Assembly: GCA_949825025.1 (NCBI GenBank)
Contig: OX463785.1
Location: 17,299,971 to 17,363,970, forward strand
Reading direction: 5' to 3'
DNA length: 64,000 bases
Source: Siphlonurus alternatus
Lineage: Eukaryota; Arthropoda; Insecta; Ephemeroptera; Siphlonuridae
The translations under genes were made by a program, and so were the position numbers. Positions 1 through 11,098 of the stretch are shown here, in pieces. Below the pieces are notes generated by a model. It was not told where the DNA came from, did no database searches, and saw nothing but the letters and a program-made list of their open reading frames with translations. Each line of letters starts with the position of its first letter. The first letter of the stretch is position 1.

Positions 1-1159
1 TAATAAAACATTATACCAAAAGTTGGTTAAAAAGAAATATTTAATAACGTAAAAAAAAAACATTATTAGCTGATTAATTATATGCAACGAGAAGTAACTA
101 AAAGTACGAAGGTTTTGTCTTCAAGGTAAGACAAAGGTGCGATAATTAGTCGACGATTGCAAGTGATTGAGATTTCACCTAGAATTTAAACTGGTGATTT
201 TTTTAGGTTTGCGCCCTCTCCGAATGAAGTTTAATGTAGGAACAATCCTTTGGCAGAAGAAGTATATACCACTGCCCCTATAAAACTACCACCTTTTCCT
301 GAACAGAAAATAACACTCCTCCAATATACCCCCACCCTCTTTGCTTGCTTCAATGCGATAATGTTTAAACTTAAAGAGAAAGGTGATATATTTTTTACTG
401 TATAGATAAAGTGCTGAAATTCTTTAGTAAAACACATAACTCCTTGCATACTTTTGTCAATAAAATGATATGATTCTATGTTAATTAATTTTGTAATTTT
501 TAAATATACATGTATTACGACAATCTTTTTTTAAAGAATGAAAAAACTTAATGGTACTTTCAATATCTAAAAATTTTCCATTTATTTTTTTTTTCTCTTC
601 TGTTGACAGTATGACAAAAATGTCAGAGAAGATTGTCTTAGGATATACAAAATGCCTCTGAACCATGAAGTGTCATAATACAAAAAGCATCTCTCTCTTT
701 GTCACCACGGTAAAATATATCCCTGCTGCTGTATGTATGTACAACTAGTGTTAAGCCGAGGCTTATATCAACAATATCCGTGTCGACTTGCCTGTCTATA
801 ATATTCATGACATAACCATGAGCAGCACGAGCCTGTTATATAACATACTATAAGTCACTATATAGAGATGACATACGTCTATGTACTGTATCCTTTTTAT
901 TATAGTATTACGTTGGTATGAATATATTAACAAAAATTTCTTTTTCGAACTCCCTATTAATTATCTCCATTCTTAATTCTACACTTTATGATTTGATATG
1001 TAGCAATGCAGTTGTGTATTTCTTGTTGTATATTAATTAGGCCCGTGACCTTATTACGTAGTACCTTACAATTCTTATTTATAATATTGGTAAAATTTTA
1101 TTTTAATATTTGTACACTATTAAAAATTAAAACTAATAATTGTCATTAAAATAAGAATC
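1..1159. other. A+T-rich DNA without recognised gene
   Basis: No reading frame here looks like a protein: the short frames are low-complexity and the base composition is the A+T-rich background of the window. A short pyrimidine- and G-richer patch lies near 200-340, but it has no splice-like boundaries that I trust. Nothing repetitive from elsewhere in the window was recognised. Confidence 0.5.
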
Positions 1160-1161
1160 TA

Positions 1162-1479
1162 ATGGAGTATTGTCCTCAATTTTTTTTATTGCAGAAATGG
1201 ATAGAGCGTGCAAAGTTATGCTCCCCTGATTTTTTTCAGATTTTTTAGAGCCCGGAAAATATTTTTAAAGAATTATTGAAAATTCTTTTTGTGACGTCAC
1301 GAGACGCCGCTCTTTAAGAAAAAGATAGGATTTGACGCCGCGTGACGTCACAAATAGGACTTTCAATAATTTTTTAAAAATACTTCCCGGGCTCTAAAAA
1401 ATCGGAAAAAATCAGGGTAGTATAACTTTTCACCCTCTATCCATTTCTGCAATAAAAAAAATTGAGGACAATACTCCAT
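1162..1479. mobile_element. Foldback MITE A, 318 bp, TA-flanked (Tc1/mariner-like)
   Basis: The two halves are inverted copies of each other. The left end ATGGAGTATTGTCCTCAATT is matched exactly by the reverse complement of the right end. The arms run about 150 bp each to a centre near 1310-1330. A TA dinucleotide flanks both ends (1160-1161 and 1480-1481), as expected for the target duplication of Tc1/mariner-type elements. There is no internal gene, so it is non-autonomous. Each arm carries a perfect TGACGTCA (1292-1299 and 1343-1350). The arms differ at only a small number of positions, which suggests a fairly recent insertion. The superfamily call rests on the TA duplication alone. Confidence 0.85.
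1292..1350. promoter_or_regulatory. Two CRE octamers inside MITE A
   Basis: Perfect TGACGTCA palindromes at 1292-1299 and 1343-1350 lie on the two arms of foldback MITE A. They match the full cAMP-response element bound by CREB/ATF-type bZIP factors. Whether they are bound is unknown. Confidence 0.5.
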
Positions 1480-1695
1480 TAATAAATTTTGTTTTATTTT
1501 AAATAAAAAAATTATATATATTTTTTTTCAATATAATGTTTTACTGGTAAAAAATAATTGTATTGCAAGTTCATTAAAGATGGCGCCTGATTAAAGTGGA
1601 CTGCTAAAATACACTGAAGTAACTTATTATTATTTTGAAAATAGAGAAAAGGGAGTTGTCATTCATTATCTTTTCAGATATGAATATAAAATTAT

Positions 1696-2085
1696 GTGGC
1701 GCAGTGCGCTTGACCGGGTCTCGTCAGATCACCGAAGTCAAGCAACGCCGCGCGTGGTTAGTAGTTGGATGGGTGACCATTTTCAACAAAAACCACGTTT
1801 CCCACCCAGGGGTAAAACGTTGCGCTTTTCCACTATGTGGTTCCCCTGGCTTTGGACCATTGCACTTCCGGTTCATTGACAAAAAGCTGTAGCGTCCATC
1901 CTGGCTGAGGTTTCCACGTTTCCCTCAGCCGCAGGCAAATGCCGGGATGGATTTGCAAGGCCGTGGCCGCCCCCGTTCCAGAAGGGCCCGCGAAACACTC
2001 AAGTTAGGGTTTCGGAAGGTTCGGGGTTTCAAAGTAGTAAAATGTAATTAGTAAATAGAAGTACCCAATAGGGTTTGATTAAAAA
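1696..2085 (+). mobile_element. 5S rRNA-derived SINE (SINE3 type), full-length copy with 13-bp TSD
   Basis: Positions about 1714-1785 match the 3' two-thirds of 5S rRNA, including the internal pol III promoter: TCTCGTCAGATCACCGAAGT, then AAGCAACG (box A region), GGTTAGTAGTTGG (intermediate element) and TGGATGGGTGACC (box C). The body contains GCAGGCAAATGCCGGGATGG (1931-1950) and ends in a GTTTGATTAAAA-type tail. A perfect 13-bp duplication, AATATAAAATTAT, flanks it at 1683-1695 and 2086-2098, proving retrotransposition and setting the 5' end at 1696. The first bases, TGGCGCAGTGC, also match a tRNA A box at 10 of 11 positions. Three related copies lie at 5.8, 54.2 and 55.8 kb. Confidence 0.9.
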
Positions 2086-2099
2086 AATATAAAATTATA

Positions 2100-2768
2100 C
2101 CACAATGTTTACATATTCATAATTTATGTATCATTTGTATATCAGCAAAAGTACTCGTAGCAAAACAACATAAGATGAAATATTTAATTTTTACGGATTG
2201 AGCCATCAATAATCAGTTCTACAATGATTTATTCAATATATTTAAGAAGAGCTTCGAAAAATATACATAAAATTAAACTAAAAATTTATTACTATTAAAA
2301 ATTACCAAAGTAAACCTTTCTTTTGTAAAAAATTATATTTAATTTTATATCTATGACCCAAAAAAATAAAATATTATTAAATGTTAAAACAATATAATAA
2401 ACAAAAATAAAACGATTTTTATTAAATATTACAAGAAATTATTATTAACACTTTTTTTTTAAATAATCGACGTCCAGGTAATAAATTTGATCTTAATTTA
2501 TAGGCAAATGTTTACAATTTGTTTTTGTATTTCAAAATATTTTAAATGTATCAAATATTTTGAGCAACAAATTTAACATAATATTTTATTGATCCATACT
2601 TAATTCTATTTATGTATATGACGTAAGCAACACGTAGTATTTTTCTTATATCTAATTTGATGGAGCTTTTTGGTCACAAGGGAAATGAAAACATTGCATT
2701 ATCTGTCCGAGTGTCAGTCACGTTGGCAGTTTCTCCAACAAATCCTATAACAAAAAAATACCTCCAAC

Positions 2769-2770
<2 letters not shown>
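2100..2770. other. A+T-rich DNA without recognised gene
   Basis: Homopolymer-rich A+T sequence with no splice-bounded frame or inverted repeat that I can see. It ends at the start of a (CT)n tract. Confidence 0.5.

Positions 2771-2771
<1 letters not shown>

Positions 2772-2828
<57 letters not shown>
2772..2828. repeat. (CT)n microsatellite
   Basis: Uninterrupted CT dinucleotides over about 57 bp, one of nine long CT/GA tracts in the window. The tract is immediately followed by a C-rich, CA-containing patch (2829-2900). Confidence 0.98.
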
Positions 2829-2830
<2 letters not shown>

Positions 2831-3327
2831 AGGTCCACACCCCCATGCACACACGTGGATATCTTATCACATATACAACCCCTATATTCCTAACTCACCC
2901 TTAGCTTTTTCTCACCCCTAAACCCAAGAATTGTATTCCTCTAAACAACAACGTAACATGTTGCTAGGATGTTGGATGCTGAGCTGCTAATGGACAGGCT
3001 TGGGAGTAACATGAGAAGCAACAGGGAGAAAAACAAAAGAAATGTATCTTTTTTCATTGTTGTTCTGATGTTCTTTATTATATCTATATAATAAGTAAAA
3101 TGCATTTCTTTATATACTAGATAGCTAGATACAAATTGTTAATTAATGTCATTATCGAATGATTTTAAATAAAATTTTAATAATTTAAAAATAAATGTGT
3201 ACGTCCACAAATTTGCTTTGCTAACACAGACAAAAATTCAAAAATTAATTAGATCATAACGGAGTTTGAATGATAAAAAAATTGTTATATAAAAGTCATG
3301 AATGAAATCATTAAAAAATTATTGCAG

Positions 3328-3476
3328 GGATACAATTCCCTTCATTATGCGGTTGTATGGGCTAATCAGATCCAGGGTGAATGTAGGGGGCAAAATGAAA
3401 TATTTGGAACCCATTCTAATGTTCATCTGTGGCAGTTACAGTTTGACAAGCTTACAGTTAATTATGAGGAGATAAG
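3328..3476 (+). CDS. Candidate internal coding exon, protein not identified
   Basis: A 149-nt open stretch is bounded by a plausible acceptor (ATTGCAG before 3328) and donor (ATAAG/GTGAAC at 3476/3477). Its G+C content is clearly above the surrounding A+T-rich DNA. In the frame starting at 3328 it reads as an ordinary-looking peptide of 49 residues containing FGTHSNVHLWQLQFDKLTVN, with no low-complexity bias; the exon starts in phase 0 and ends after two bases of a codon. A shorter ATG-started frame (3298-3480) is an artefact of reading into the intron. The polypyrimidine tract is weak. I do not recognise the protein family. It could instead be a relic of a mobile element. Confidence 0.5.
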
Positions 3477-3479
3477 GTG

Positions 3480-4320
3480 AACGTTTTGCTTATTGCATTT
3501 AATTGATTTAGAAATTATAAAGAAACATAACTGTTTCTTTATATATGTTTGCAATATAAATTAAAATGATATAAAAATTAAGACAACTCCCTATTTGAAA
3601 TAGAAAATTATATTGACAAATTAATATTTCAGAAAATTAATCAAATGAAGTCATAATTTTTTTAAAATTCATTAAAAGGGATAAATCCATTTAAAAAAAT
3701 TTCATACTTGGAAAATCATTAGAGCTGGTCGGTGTAATTAAAACTTGACATACTAAGGTTAAATTTAAGATTTACACATTATTTTGAGTAATGGGTATTA
3801 GTAACAGATATATTAGTAATATCATGTACAATAATATTAAAACGAATAAAACTCCACATTTAAAATTGATAATTAAGTTTACTGTTATAATGAAATCACG
3901 TTATTTATTTGTTTATTATTTCATTTTTTCGATGCATTTAAAAAATATAATACACTTTTTTTCTTTTTTTTTTTTTTCATATTTTGAAAAATTCTTCCGG
4001 TTAGCAGATTGACTTACTTTTAGTGAATGAAGTAATGAATTAAATTAGAAAAGACTCCCTTATTAAATACAGTATATTAACATAATCAATTCCACCTTAA
4101 TTATTTGTTAACTAAAAATTATATTATAAATTATATTCTATATATTAAAGATTCTCATGTAATTTTAATATATAAAATAAATTTATTTAACAAATAATTA
4201 TTTATCACTACAAATAAAGAAACAATATCCAAACAAAAATGCAGCTATAAGAATAAAATTAAAATTCCCTGTTTTTTTAAATTACTATCTGGAGAACTCT
4301 CAATTTCTTAATCAGACTGC
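3480..4320. other. A+T-rich DNA without recognised gene
   Basis: Background sequence with poly(T) runs near 3957-3977 and no credible frame, repeat or RNA gene. Confidence 0.5.
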
Positions 4321-4337
4321 AGCTGTAGCATTTTACT

Positions 4338-4389
4338 TGACGTCGAGGGTACTTTGACCTCACAGTTGTGACGTCATACTATGACGTCA
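4338..4389. promoter_or_regulatory. CRE cluster
   Basis: Two perfect TGACGTCA octamers at 4369-4376 and 4382-4389 start 13 bp apart. A 7-of-8 match (TGACGTCG) lies at 4338-4345 and a TGACCTCA variant at 4355-4362. Paired CREs are typical of ATF/CREB-responsive DNA. I found no promoter or exon next to them, so the role is unproven. Confidence 0.4.
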
Positions 4390-4399
4390 GAGTGAACAA

Positions 4400-5779
4400 G
4401 GTGTTCAACGTGTCTGTGAGGATTATATGGGCTTTGAATGTGATGCACAAGTGCAAGGAAAATGACGTTTCAACATAGAAAGAGATTGGACAGGCAGGAA
4501 AGGTGATATATTGTAGAGAGAGCATAGGTTTTTTATATGATGTAATTTTGTAGTGTAGATTCACATAGTATGTGATTCGAATTAATGATTATTAATGCCA
4601 TTATATTGTACTTCATTGATTTTTTTCTAATATACTTTGTAAGCAATACCTTATCTTTATAAAAGATAAGGAAAGATAAGGAATCTTATCTTTTTTTTCA
4701 TAAAAAACACAGAAAATGTTTAAAAAAATATGTATTAGTAAAGCTTTACATATTAAATTTCAGAAGATAAATGAAATGTGTAAATTTATTAATCAGCTTT
4801 AAGGTATAACCTGAGTATTTGTCTGTCAAGGTCAAGAGGCGTGGCTACACCTGCAAATCTGACAACACTGTTGCAATAGTAATGCGAATAAAAGATTAGG
4901 AGGGGGTGGTAACTACAGTCCTTGAGAGCGTTGCCAAGTTTCTTAGGACATATCAGAAACGATCATCGCCACGGTTCGAAATATATGAAAACAATTCAGA
5001 AAAATAGTCCAAAAAATTAGCTTTTAATCCATGTAAAATTCTAAAAAAATTCTCGAGCCGTTTTTGTGCAATGTTGATTGAAAAATTTAACATTGAAAGG
5101 ATACAAAATACACATTTGAATAAATTAATTATAATTAAACCAACGGTTAAAGAAATCTAAAAAAAATCAGTAGTATTTGGACAATTGTTGTAAGTCTATA
5201 TACCAAATTAATTTCAAGAACATCTGTCGATACGACTTTTTTCGTCCGAATATCTCAGGTTAAGCCTTAAAATATTGACATTTACATATTTTCGTAACAT
5301 AACTCCACATATCCAAGAAAGAGAACACTGGTTGAATGCATCGAATCAAACAAAGTTTATTCGAACACTGGCACACCTCGCTGCATTTTGTATACTTCAA
5401 TGAATGAAAAAGAACAGCCTTTTAATATGTGCGCAGTGAAATAGAAACAAAAAGCGTACCTTAAATACTATGAACATTATTAATTATAGTAAATATTAAC
5501 GTTATAATTAAAACATTATTTTATATTGAATATTAATTTTATTTAAAAAAAATATTTATATAAAAATAATTTAAATAAATTTATAATTTAAACCAAATAT
5601 TGTTTTATTAAAATACGAATTGATACATTTTGTTAATATTAATAAATATGTTTTTTATAAATACAAAAAATGATTAACAATAATTAAAAATGCTTTGCAT
5701 TGCTCTATACCCTTCAAATTCATTCTTTATAACAATGTAACATTTTATAAAACGTATATATTAAATCACAAATTAATAA
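4400..5779. other. Mostly A+T-rich DNA with a few mixed-composition patches
   Basis: A somewhat G+C-richer patch at 4810-4990 has no open frame bounded by good splice sites. A small TAAGATAAG-type direct/inverted cluster lies at 4648-4695. Nothing else recognised. Confidence 0.45.
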
Positions 5780-5780
5780 T

Positions 5781-6145
5781 CAGATCACCGAAGTCAAGTA
5801 ACGCCGAGCGTGTTTAGTAGTTGGATGGGTGCCCATTTTCAACAAAAACCACGTTTCCCACCCAGGGTTAAATCGTTGCGCTTTTACACCATGTCTGGTT
5901 CCCCTGGCTATGGACCATTGCACTTCCGGTTCATTGACAAAAGCTGTAGCGTCCATCTTGCCTGAGGTTTCCACGTTTCCCTCAGTCACAGGCAAATGCC
6001 GGGATGGATTGCAAGGCCGTGGCCGCCCCCGTTCCGGAAGAGCCCGCGAAACGCTAAGTTATATAGGGTTTCGGAAGGTTCGGGGTTTCAAACTTAGTGA
6101 GTAATTAGTAAGTAGAAGTACCCAGTTAGGGTTTGATTAAATAAA
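5781..6145 (+). mobile_element. 5S rRNA-derived SINE, 5'-short copy
   Basis: The element begins at CAGATCACCGAAGTCAAG, inside the 5S-like head, and keeps box A, intermediate element and box C sequence (GGATGGGTGCCC). The central domain AGGCAAATGCCGGGATGGAT lies at 5990-6009 and the tail GGGTTTGATTAAATAAATAA near 6129-6148. It is very similar to the 1.7-kb copy, with point differences and small indels. It starts at exactly the same internal base as the 54.2-kb copy. No convincing target duplication was found. Confidence 0.85.
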
Positions 6146-6156
6146 TAATAAAATTT

Positions 6157-8100
6157 TACCTCTATTTAAAATACATGACTTTTCAATGTCCAATTTTAAT
6201 TGGATATATGGGTAATTTAGAACGTAAAAGCTTGTTAATACTTTAAAAAATAAATATCCACCAAGTACATTAGGGAATACAATGACGTGATAATATACAT
6301 AGTGACCTAATCGATACGATGACGTCATGAATATTCCCCTAGAGTATATAACAACAAGCAGGTTAGGTATTCGATTCCAATTGTCATCTATTATTTTGTT
6401 GAAAACCCCTTTACATTACTGTAGTAGAACGCATTTTGTGACCCTCTAAGGGGGGGGGGGTGACCTCATCGATTTGTAAACAAAATTATGTCATCAGAGT
6501 AAAAAAATAGGTGGAAGTTTTTAAGTTTAATATGTATAACAGGTAGAATCTAAAAATATGTAATCTACAACCATAAAATTATTAATTTTTTATCTTCGAA
6601 TTTTCCTCTATATCTTTTGAGAAAATATATTAAGAATTACCTCACTGGTTATTTGATTGAGATCTCGGAATCAGCCCCCTTAAATTCAACAAGACTTGCA
6701 GGTGACTTTGAACTCACCACTAATAGGTAATTTATCAAATTTATAGTGAATCTGTCTGACCAGTTGTGTGAAAATTGAGGTAGAAGTTTAACATGGGGTT
6801 TTATGGACGGAAAACGGAAATTTAGCAGTTGTGAGAAAACTGACTTCTCCAATTTGCTCAAACCATGAGTGGTATAAGTTTTAAAATATTCTCAAAATTT
6901 ATTTCATTTGATTCCTTCCGACATAAAATATATTCTTTGACTCACGTAGTGAGGACAATCGTTGAACTATGTATGAATGGTAATGGGCTGAAATATTCTT
7001 CAAAATATTAATTTGTTAACAATTTATTTCTAATTGAACACCTGAAATTGCATTGATTTCTTTTTTCCCTTGTTTTTATATATAAAAAAATCCTTATGAT
7101 TTTTTTGAATAATATTAGTTTTTAGCTAATTAATGTATAGATGAATCATTGGATCATGGAACACAAATAAAACAGGTCAGAATTTATAACTTATTTATCC
7201 AACGTGGTTTCAGTAATTGTTTTTATTTATTTAAATTATAATTAATAAATCATGTTGAAAACGTATATAAGTATTAAAAATAAAATAATAATAATGTTAT
7301 TAAATTTTCAGCAAATTAATTTTTTTATATAAATTAAAAAATGGTATTTATCATAAAATTTAATACAACATCTGGTAAAAAAATTAAAATATTTACTTTA
7401 CAAAATAAATATAAAAATATAACTTGTTTAATGACTTGCTAATTTTCAATGAATTGTTGTACAGGTTTAGATAATTTAATAATTAACATTTGAAATTTTA
7501 TAAAATTCCCATGTGTAAAGCTGAGTTTTTGTCATATTTCTATGTAGAATAATCATGTTAGTTATCGAACTTCCTTCATTAGATGAACATACAACTTTAA
7601 TTTCATTAACTTGCACTCAATTACTGAATCTTCAAACACTTCCAATCTCCCTTCGTCTCTAGAACTTTACCCAAGGTATCTAGTTTTATATGCTGGACAA
7701 TCACTCAGATTATTACATACAAATCCCATTCATTGCTAATTTCATTGTACACTCTATTCGAATTAAAATGTTAGACTCGGCCATGTTAAAGTATAGCCTT
7801 TTTATTTTAATGGAAAGTACTGTTTTTAATATAATCCAACTAGGGCGGGGGGGGCCTTCACGAAAAGGCCCCAAATCAGTGTGCAGTGATCATTTGCAAT
7901 GCCAGTCTTAATTTTTCAAAAAAAGTTTCAACGGGTTCGAAGAAATTGCAGGGGTTTTAATAGGGGGCTTGGATTTGATAATAATCATGTTGTGAAAAAT
8001 ATTTGCATCAAAAAATGTACAGAAATGAAAAATAAATAAAATTAGTAATAAAAAATAATAAATAAAGCGAAGATACAGAACCTCTGAGTCGAGTAGGTCC
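6157..8100. other. A+T-rich DNA without recognised gene
   Basis: Short frames here lack splice boundaries and protein-like composition. A TGACGTCA octamer is at 6320-6327, a run of ten G at 6451-6460, and a further G run near 7846. No foldback structure was recognised. Confidence 0.45.
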
Positions 8101-8161
8101 ACTTTCTTTTGTCACCATTTATTACAAAGTCGTCAGCAACAGCAAAGCGAATCGTAGAAGG

Positions 8162-8275
8162 TGGGGCTCCTTAATCGGATGAAACCGGGAAAGCGGGATT
8201 CGGAAGGGGGACTTTTTAATCGGATGAAACCGGGAAACCGAAAAGCGGAAGAGGGCTTATCAGATGGAACCTGGT
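8162..8275 (+). repeat. Short tandem array, ~47-bp unit, about 2.5 copies
   Basis: The block TTAATCGGATGAAACCGGGA occurs at about 8171 and again at about 8217, each followed by a GCGG-containing purine-rich stretch ending CGGAAG. A third, degenerate copy begins near 8257 (TTATCAGATGGAACCTGG). The G+C content is well above background. It marks the left side of the 8.1-12.4 kb island. Confidence 0.75.
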
Positions 8276-8382
8276 AGCGGACAGATATTTAAAATAAATT
8301 CAGTAACCATTCACATTTTACCTTACAAGTCTTGGTATCTGAGTCAACCTCGCTAGTCGGCGGTCAGAGAACGAATGACTGT

Positions 8383-8405
8383 TGAGAATGTCAACGACAT
8401 TCTCA
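8383..8405. repeat. Perfect 10-bp stem inverted repeat
   Basis: TGAGAATGTC (8383-8392) and GACATTCTCA (8396-8405) are exact inverted copies separated by AAC. It could be a cruciform, a short RNA hairpin, or a dimeric protein-binding site just upstream of the promoter-like block. Confidence 0.7.
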
Positions 8406-8455
8406 GAAATTTTGAAATCACGTCCTCTCGCCGTTCCCAACAAAGCTTGTTTACC

Positions 8456-8563
8456 CGTTGCCATGGCAACGACGATCCACAAGCTGTGACGTCATGCGCA
8501 TTACGGGGCCGCTCGATTATTGGCGGCAATCCGTTCAAACCGCGGTGCACGTGCTATATAATA
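8456..8563 (+). promoter_or_regulatory. Promoter-like block: X-box palindrome, CRE, E-box, TATA
   Basis: Four textbook sites lie in about 110 bp of G+C-rich DNA. These are CGTTGCCATGGCAACG (8456-8471, a perfect palindrome matching the RFX X-box), TGACGTCA (8487-8494), CACGTG (8548-8553) and CTATATAATA (8554-8563). X-boxes of this form sit in promoters of ciliary genes controlled by RFX factors. The order places a TATA box downstream of all activator-type sites in + orientation. No recognisable first exon follows, and the DNA grades into the repeat island at 8.8 kb. It may be a host promoter or a promoter belonging to the unknown repeat. Confidence 0.4.
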
Positions 8564-8793
8564 TGCATGAAACGTGTTTTCCACCCAATAATGATCACCA
8601 GCAGATTTAAATAATGCCGCCCGCTTTTTTTTTTTTTTTTAATTTTCCACCTTCTCCGTTCATTTCCAGTTCTCGAAAGTACTAAATTCGAGTTTATGGC
8701 ATAATTTTACATGATACTGGACTGTAGAATGAAGATTGATATGGCTCGCAACGCGTAAGAATAAAAAACATGCGTTCGTCACGGGTCCGCCAT

Positions 8794-8974
8794 TCATACG
8801 CAGCTCGGCTCCTTCGGAGACCTCGCCTAACCATACAATGGAATAAGATAGTGTTGGCCTTTCGACAGCTCGGCTCGTTCCTCGCCTCGCTTAAAATTCT
8901 TGGATGGATGCGTGCGGGCAATGAATAACATTGCAAACTCATACGCAGCTCGGCTCGTTCCTCGCCTCGCTTAA
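8794..8974. repeat. GC-rich 29-bp motif repeated three times
   Basis: CAGCTCGGCTCGTTCCTCGC followed by CTCGCTTAA occurs at 8866-8894 and 8946-8974. A variant, CAGCTCGGCTCCTTCGGAGA, begins at 8801. The first and third copies also share the preceding TCATACG. Spacing is about 65-80 bp. An open minus-strand frame across this block is produced by the repeat and is not treated as a gene. Confidence 0.8.
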
Positions 8975-8982
8975 CATTGAAT

Positions 8983-10040
8983 ATCAATTAAAGTGTTGTT
9001 CTTATCGTTGAATAATGGTCATTTTCAAACTCCAGGGATGTTTTTACGTATAGAAAGTCAAATTATTATTTTAATTACCCATAAATAACACCTGTACATT
9101 GAAATCATGCATGAATTCCCAGCATAATATAGTGCATATACGAAAAATAGGTATTTCGCCCGCCGCCATCTTGTTTTTCAAAATAGGCGAAATCCGAGGC
9201 CAGATTCGTGATCAGCGTGGTCGATATAGTCAGAAACCGTTGAAAACTCAATTTCGATTTTTCCCCCTATCTTCCCCATGTATAAGCGGTGAGAGAAGGG
9301 GTACCCCTTCTGAAATTTTTGTCAAAAACATAAAAATCCAAAAATCTCGAGAACTATAGGTTGCAGCTTAAATCTGAAGACTGCATCTTGTCCGGCTCAA
9401 AAAACTGGTCTAGAAAAATTGGACAAAAAATTTTTCGGGACAAACACTTTCCCGAAATCGCGATTTTGGACATCGAAAAATTCGTATCTTGGATCGGGCC
9501 GCGTGGACCCCCTATGTGCCGGAAAATTCCCAAAATTGGTTTTTGGGCATTGTTTTGGGTCCCCTACAACCTCCCATCGAGAGTTTGCTCGAAAAAAAAT
9601 TTCTTCCCCGAGTTTGGCGCAACACGTAAAAAACGGGTATTTTGGCCGGCAGATCCGCCCGCAATGCTAATCAAATGGCCCCATGTTATTCTTATGGGGA
9701 TTTGAGACCCAACTTTCGTTTTCGAAAAAAACGCACTTTCGGTGGTCGCAGGGGGTCGAGTCGGGTATCAAATTGAAGGGCACATGGTGTAGAGTCCATA
9801 AAGTGTCATTACAAAGTTGTGGGACGTTGCGCTCGGCCGCCATTTTGGATCCAAAACGCGTACATTTGAGGATGCGCCCTGCGGGCCCCGTGGGACCCAC
9901 ATTCTTGAAACGCATATTTTTAGAAGTGGGACGCTTAGTTTTAACAGCATTCGACGAAAAAACACCATGTCAATTACGTAAAAAAAAAGTTATTCGGGAA
10001 AAGGATGCGTTTCCTATGTTATCCTTATGGGAGGAGGTTT
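8983..10040 (+). repeat. Tandem duplication, unit 1 (1,058 bp)
   Basis: This unit and the next (10041-11098) align from end to end. Both begin ATCAATTAAA followed by TTGTTCTTATCG, and both end in TTATGGGAGGAGGTT. The unit contains GCCCGCCGCCATCTTGTTTT, a GGGTACCCCTTC block, a conserved open stretch (9361-9705) and a GC-rich hairpin near 9888. In a ~330-nt aligned stretch I counted about a dozen base differences, most of which would change the encoded residue, so the frame shows no sign of purifying selection. The family is not recognised. Confidence 0.9.
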
Positions 10041-11098
10041 ATCAATTAAAACTTGTTCTTATCGTTAAATAATGGTCATTTTTGAACTCCAGGGATGTTT
10101 TTACCTATAGAAAGTCAATTTATTATTTTAATTACCCATAAATAACACCTGTACATTGAAAAAATGCATGAAATTGAGCATAATATATAGTGCATATACG
10201 AAAAATAGGTATTTCGCCCGCCGCCATCTTGTTTTTCGAGATATGCAAAATCAGAGCCCAGATTCGTGATCAGCGTGGTCGATATAGTCAGAAACCGTTG
10301 AAAACTCAATTTCGATTTTTCCCCCTATCTTCCCCATGTATAAGCGGTGAGAGAAGGGGTACCCCTTCTGAAATTTTTGTCAAAAACATAAAAGTCCAAA
10401 AATCTCGAGAACTATGGGTCGCAGCTTAAATCTGAAGACTGCATCTTGTCCGGCTCAAAAAACTGGTCTAGAAAATTTGGACAAAAAATTTTTCGGGACA
10501 AACACTTTCCCGAAATCGGGATTTTGGATATCGAAAAATTCATATCTTCGATCGGGCCGCGTGGGCTCCCTATGTGCCGGAAAAATCCCAAAATTAGTTT
10601 TTGGGCATTGTTTTGGGTCCCCTACAACCTCCCGTCGAGAGTTTGCTCGAAAAACAATTCCTTCCCCGAGTTTGGCGCAACCCGTAAAAAACGGGTATTT
10701 TGGCCGGCAGATCCGCCCGCAATGCTAATCAAATGGCCCCATGTTATTCTTATGGGGATTTGAGACCCAACTTTCGTTTTCGAAAAAACGCACTTTCGGT
10801 GGTCGCAGGGGGTCGAGTTGGGTATCAAATTGAAGGGCACATGGTGTAGAGTCCATAAAGTGTCAGAACAAAGTTGTGGAACGTTGCGCTCTGCCGCCAT
10901 ATTGGATCCAAAACGCGTACTTTGAAGGGGGGGCCCTTCGGGCCCCGTAAGACCCACATTCTTAAAAAAGCATATTTTTAGGCGTGAGACGCTTAGTTTT
11001 AACAGGATTCGACAAAAAAACACCATGTCAATAACGTAAAAAAAAAAGTTATTCGGGAAAAGGATGCGTTTCCAATGTTATCCTTATGGGAGGAGGTT
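10041..11098 (+). repeat. Tandem duplication, unit 2
   Basis: Second copy of the 1,058-bp unit, in direct head-to-tail contact with unit 1. Distinguishing features are the hairpin GGGGCCC-TTC-GGGCCCC near 10926-10946 and scattered point differences. The sequence to its right (11099-12420) is similar in style but is not a third copy. Confidence 0.9.

Noticed and set aside
1714..1785. True 5S rRNA gene
   Set aside because: Only the internal part of 5S rRNA is present and it continues into a SINE body with a target-site duplication. The other copies are also partial.
9361..10763. Frame conserved between both tandem units (about 105 codons)
   Set aside because: Conservation is explained by recent duplication; most substitutions between the copies change the residue.
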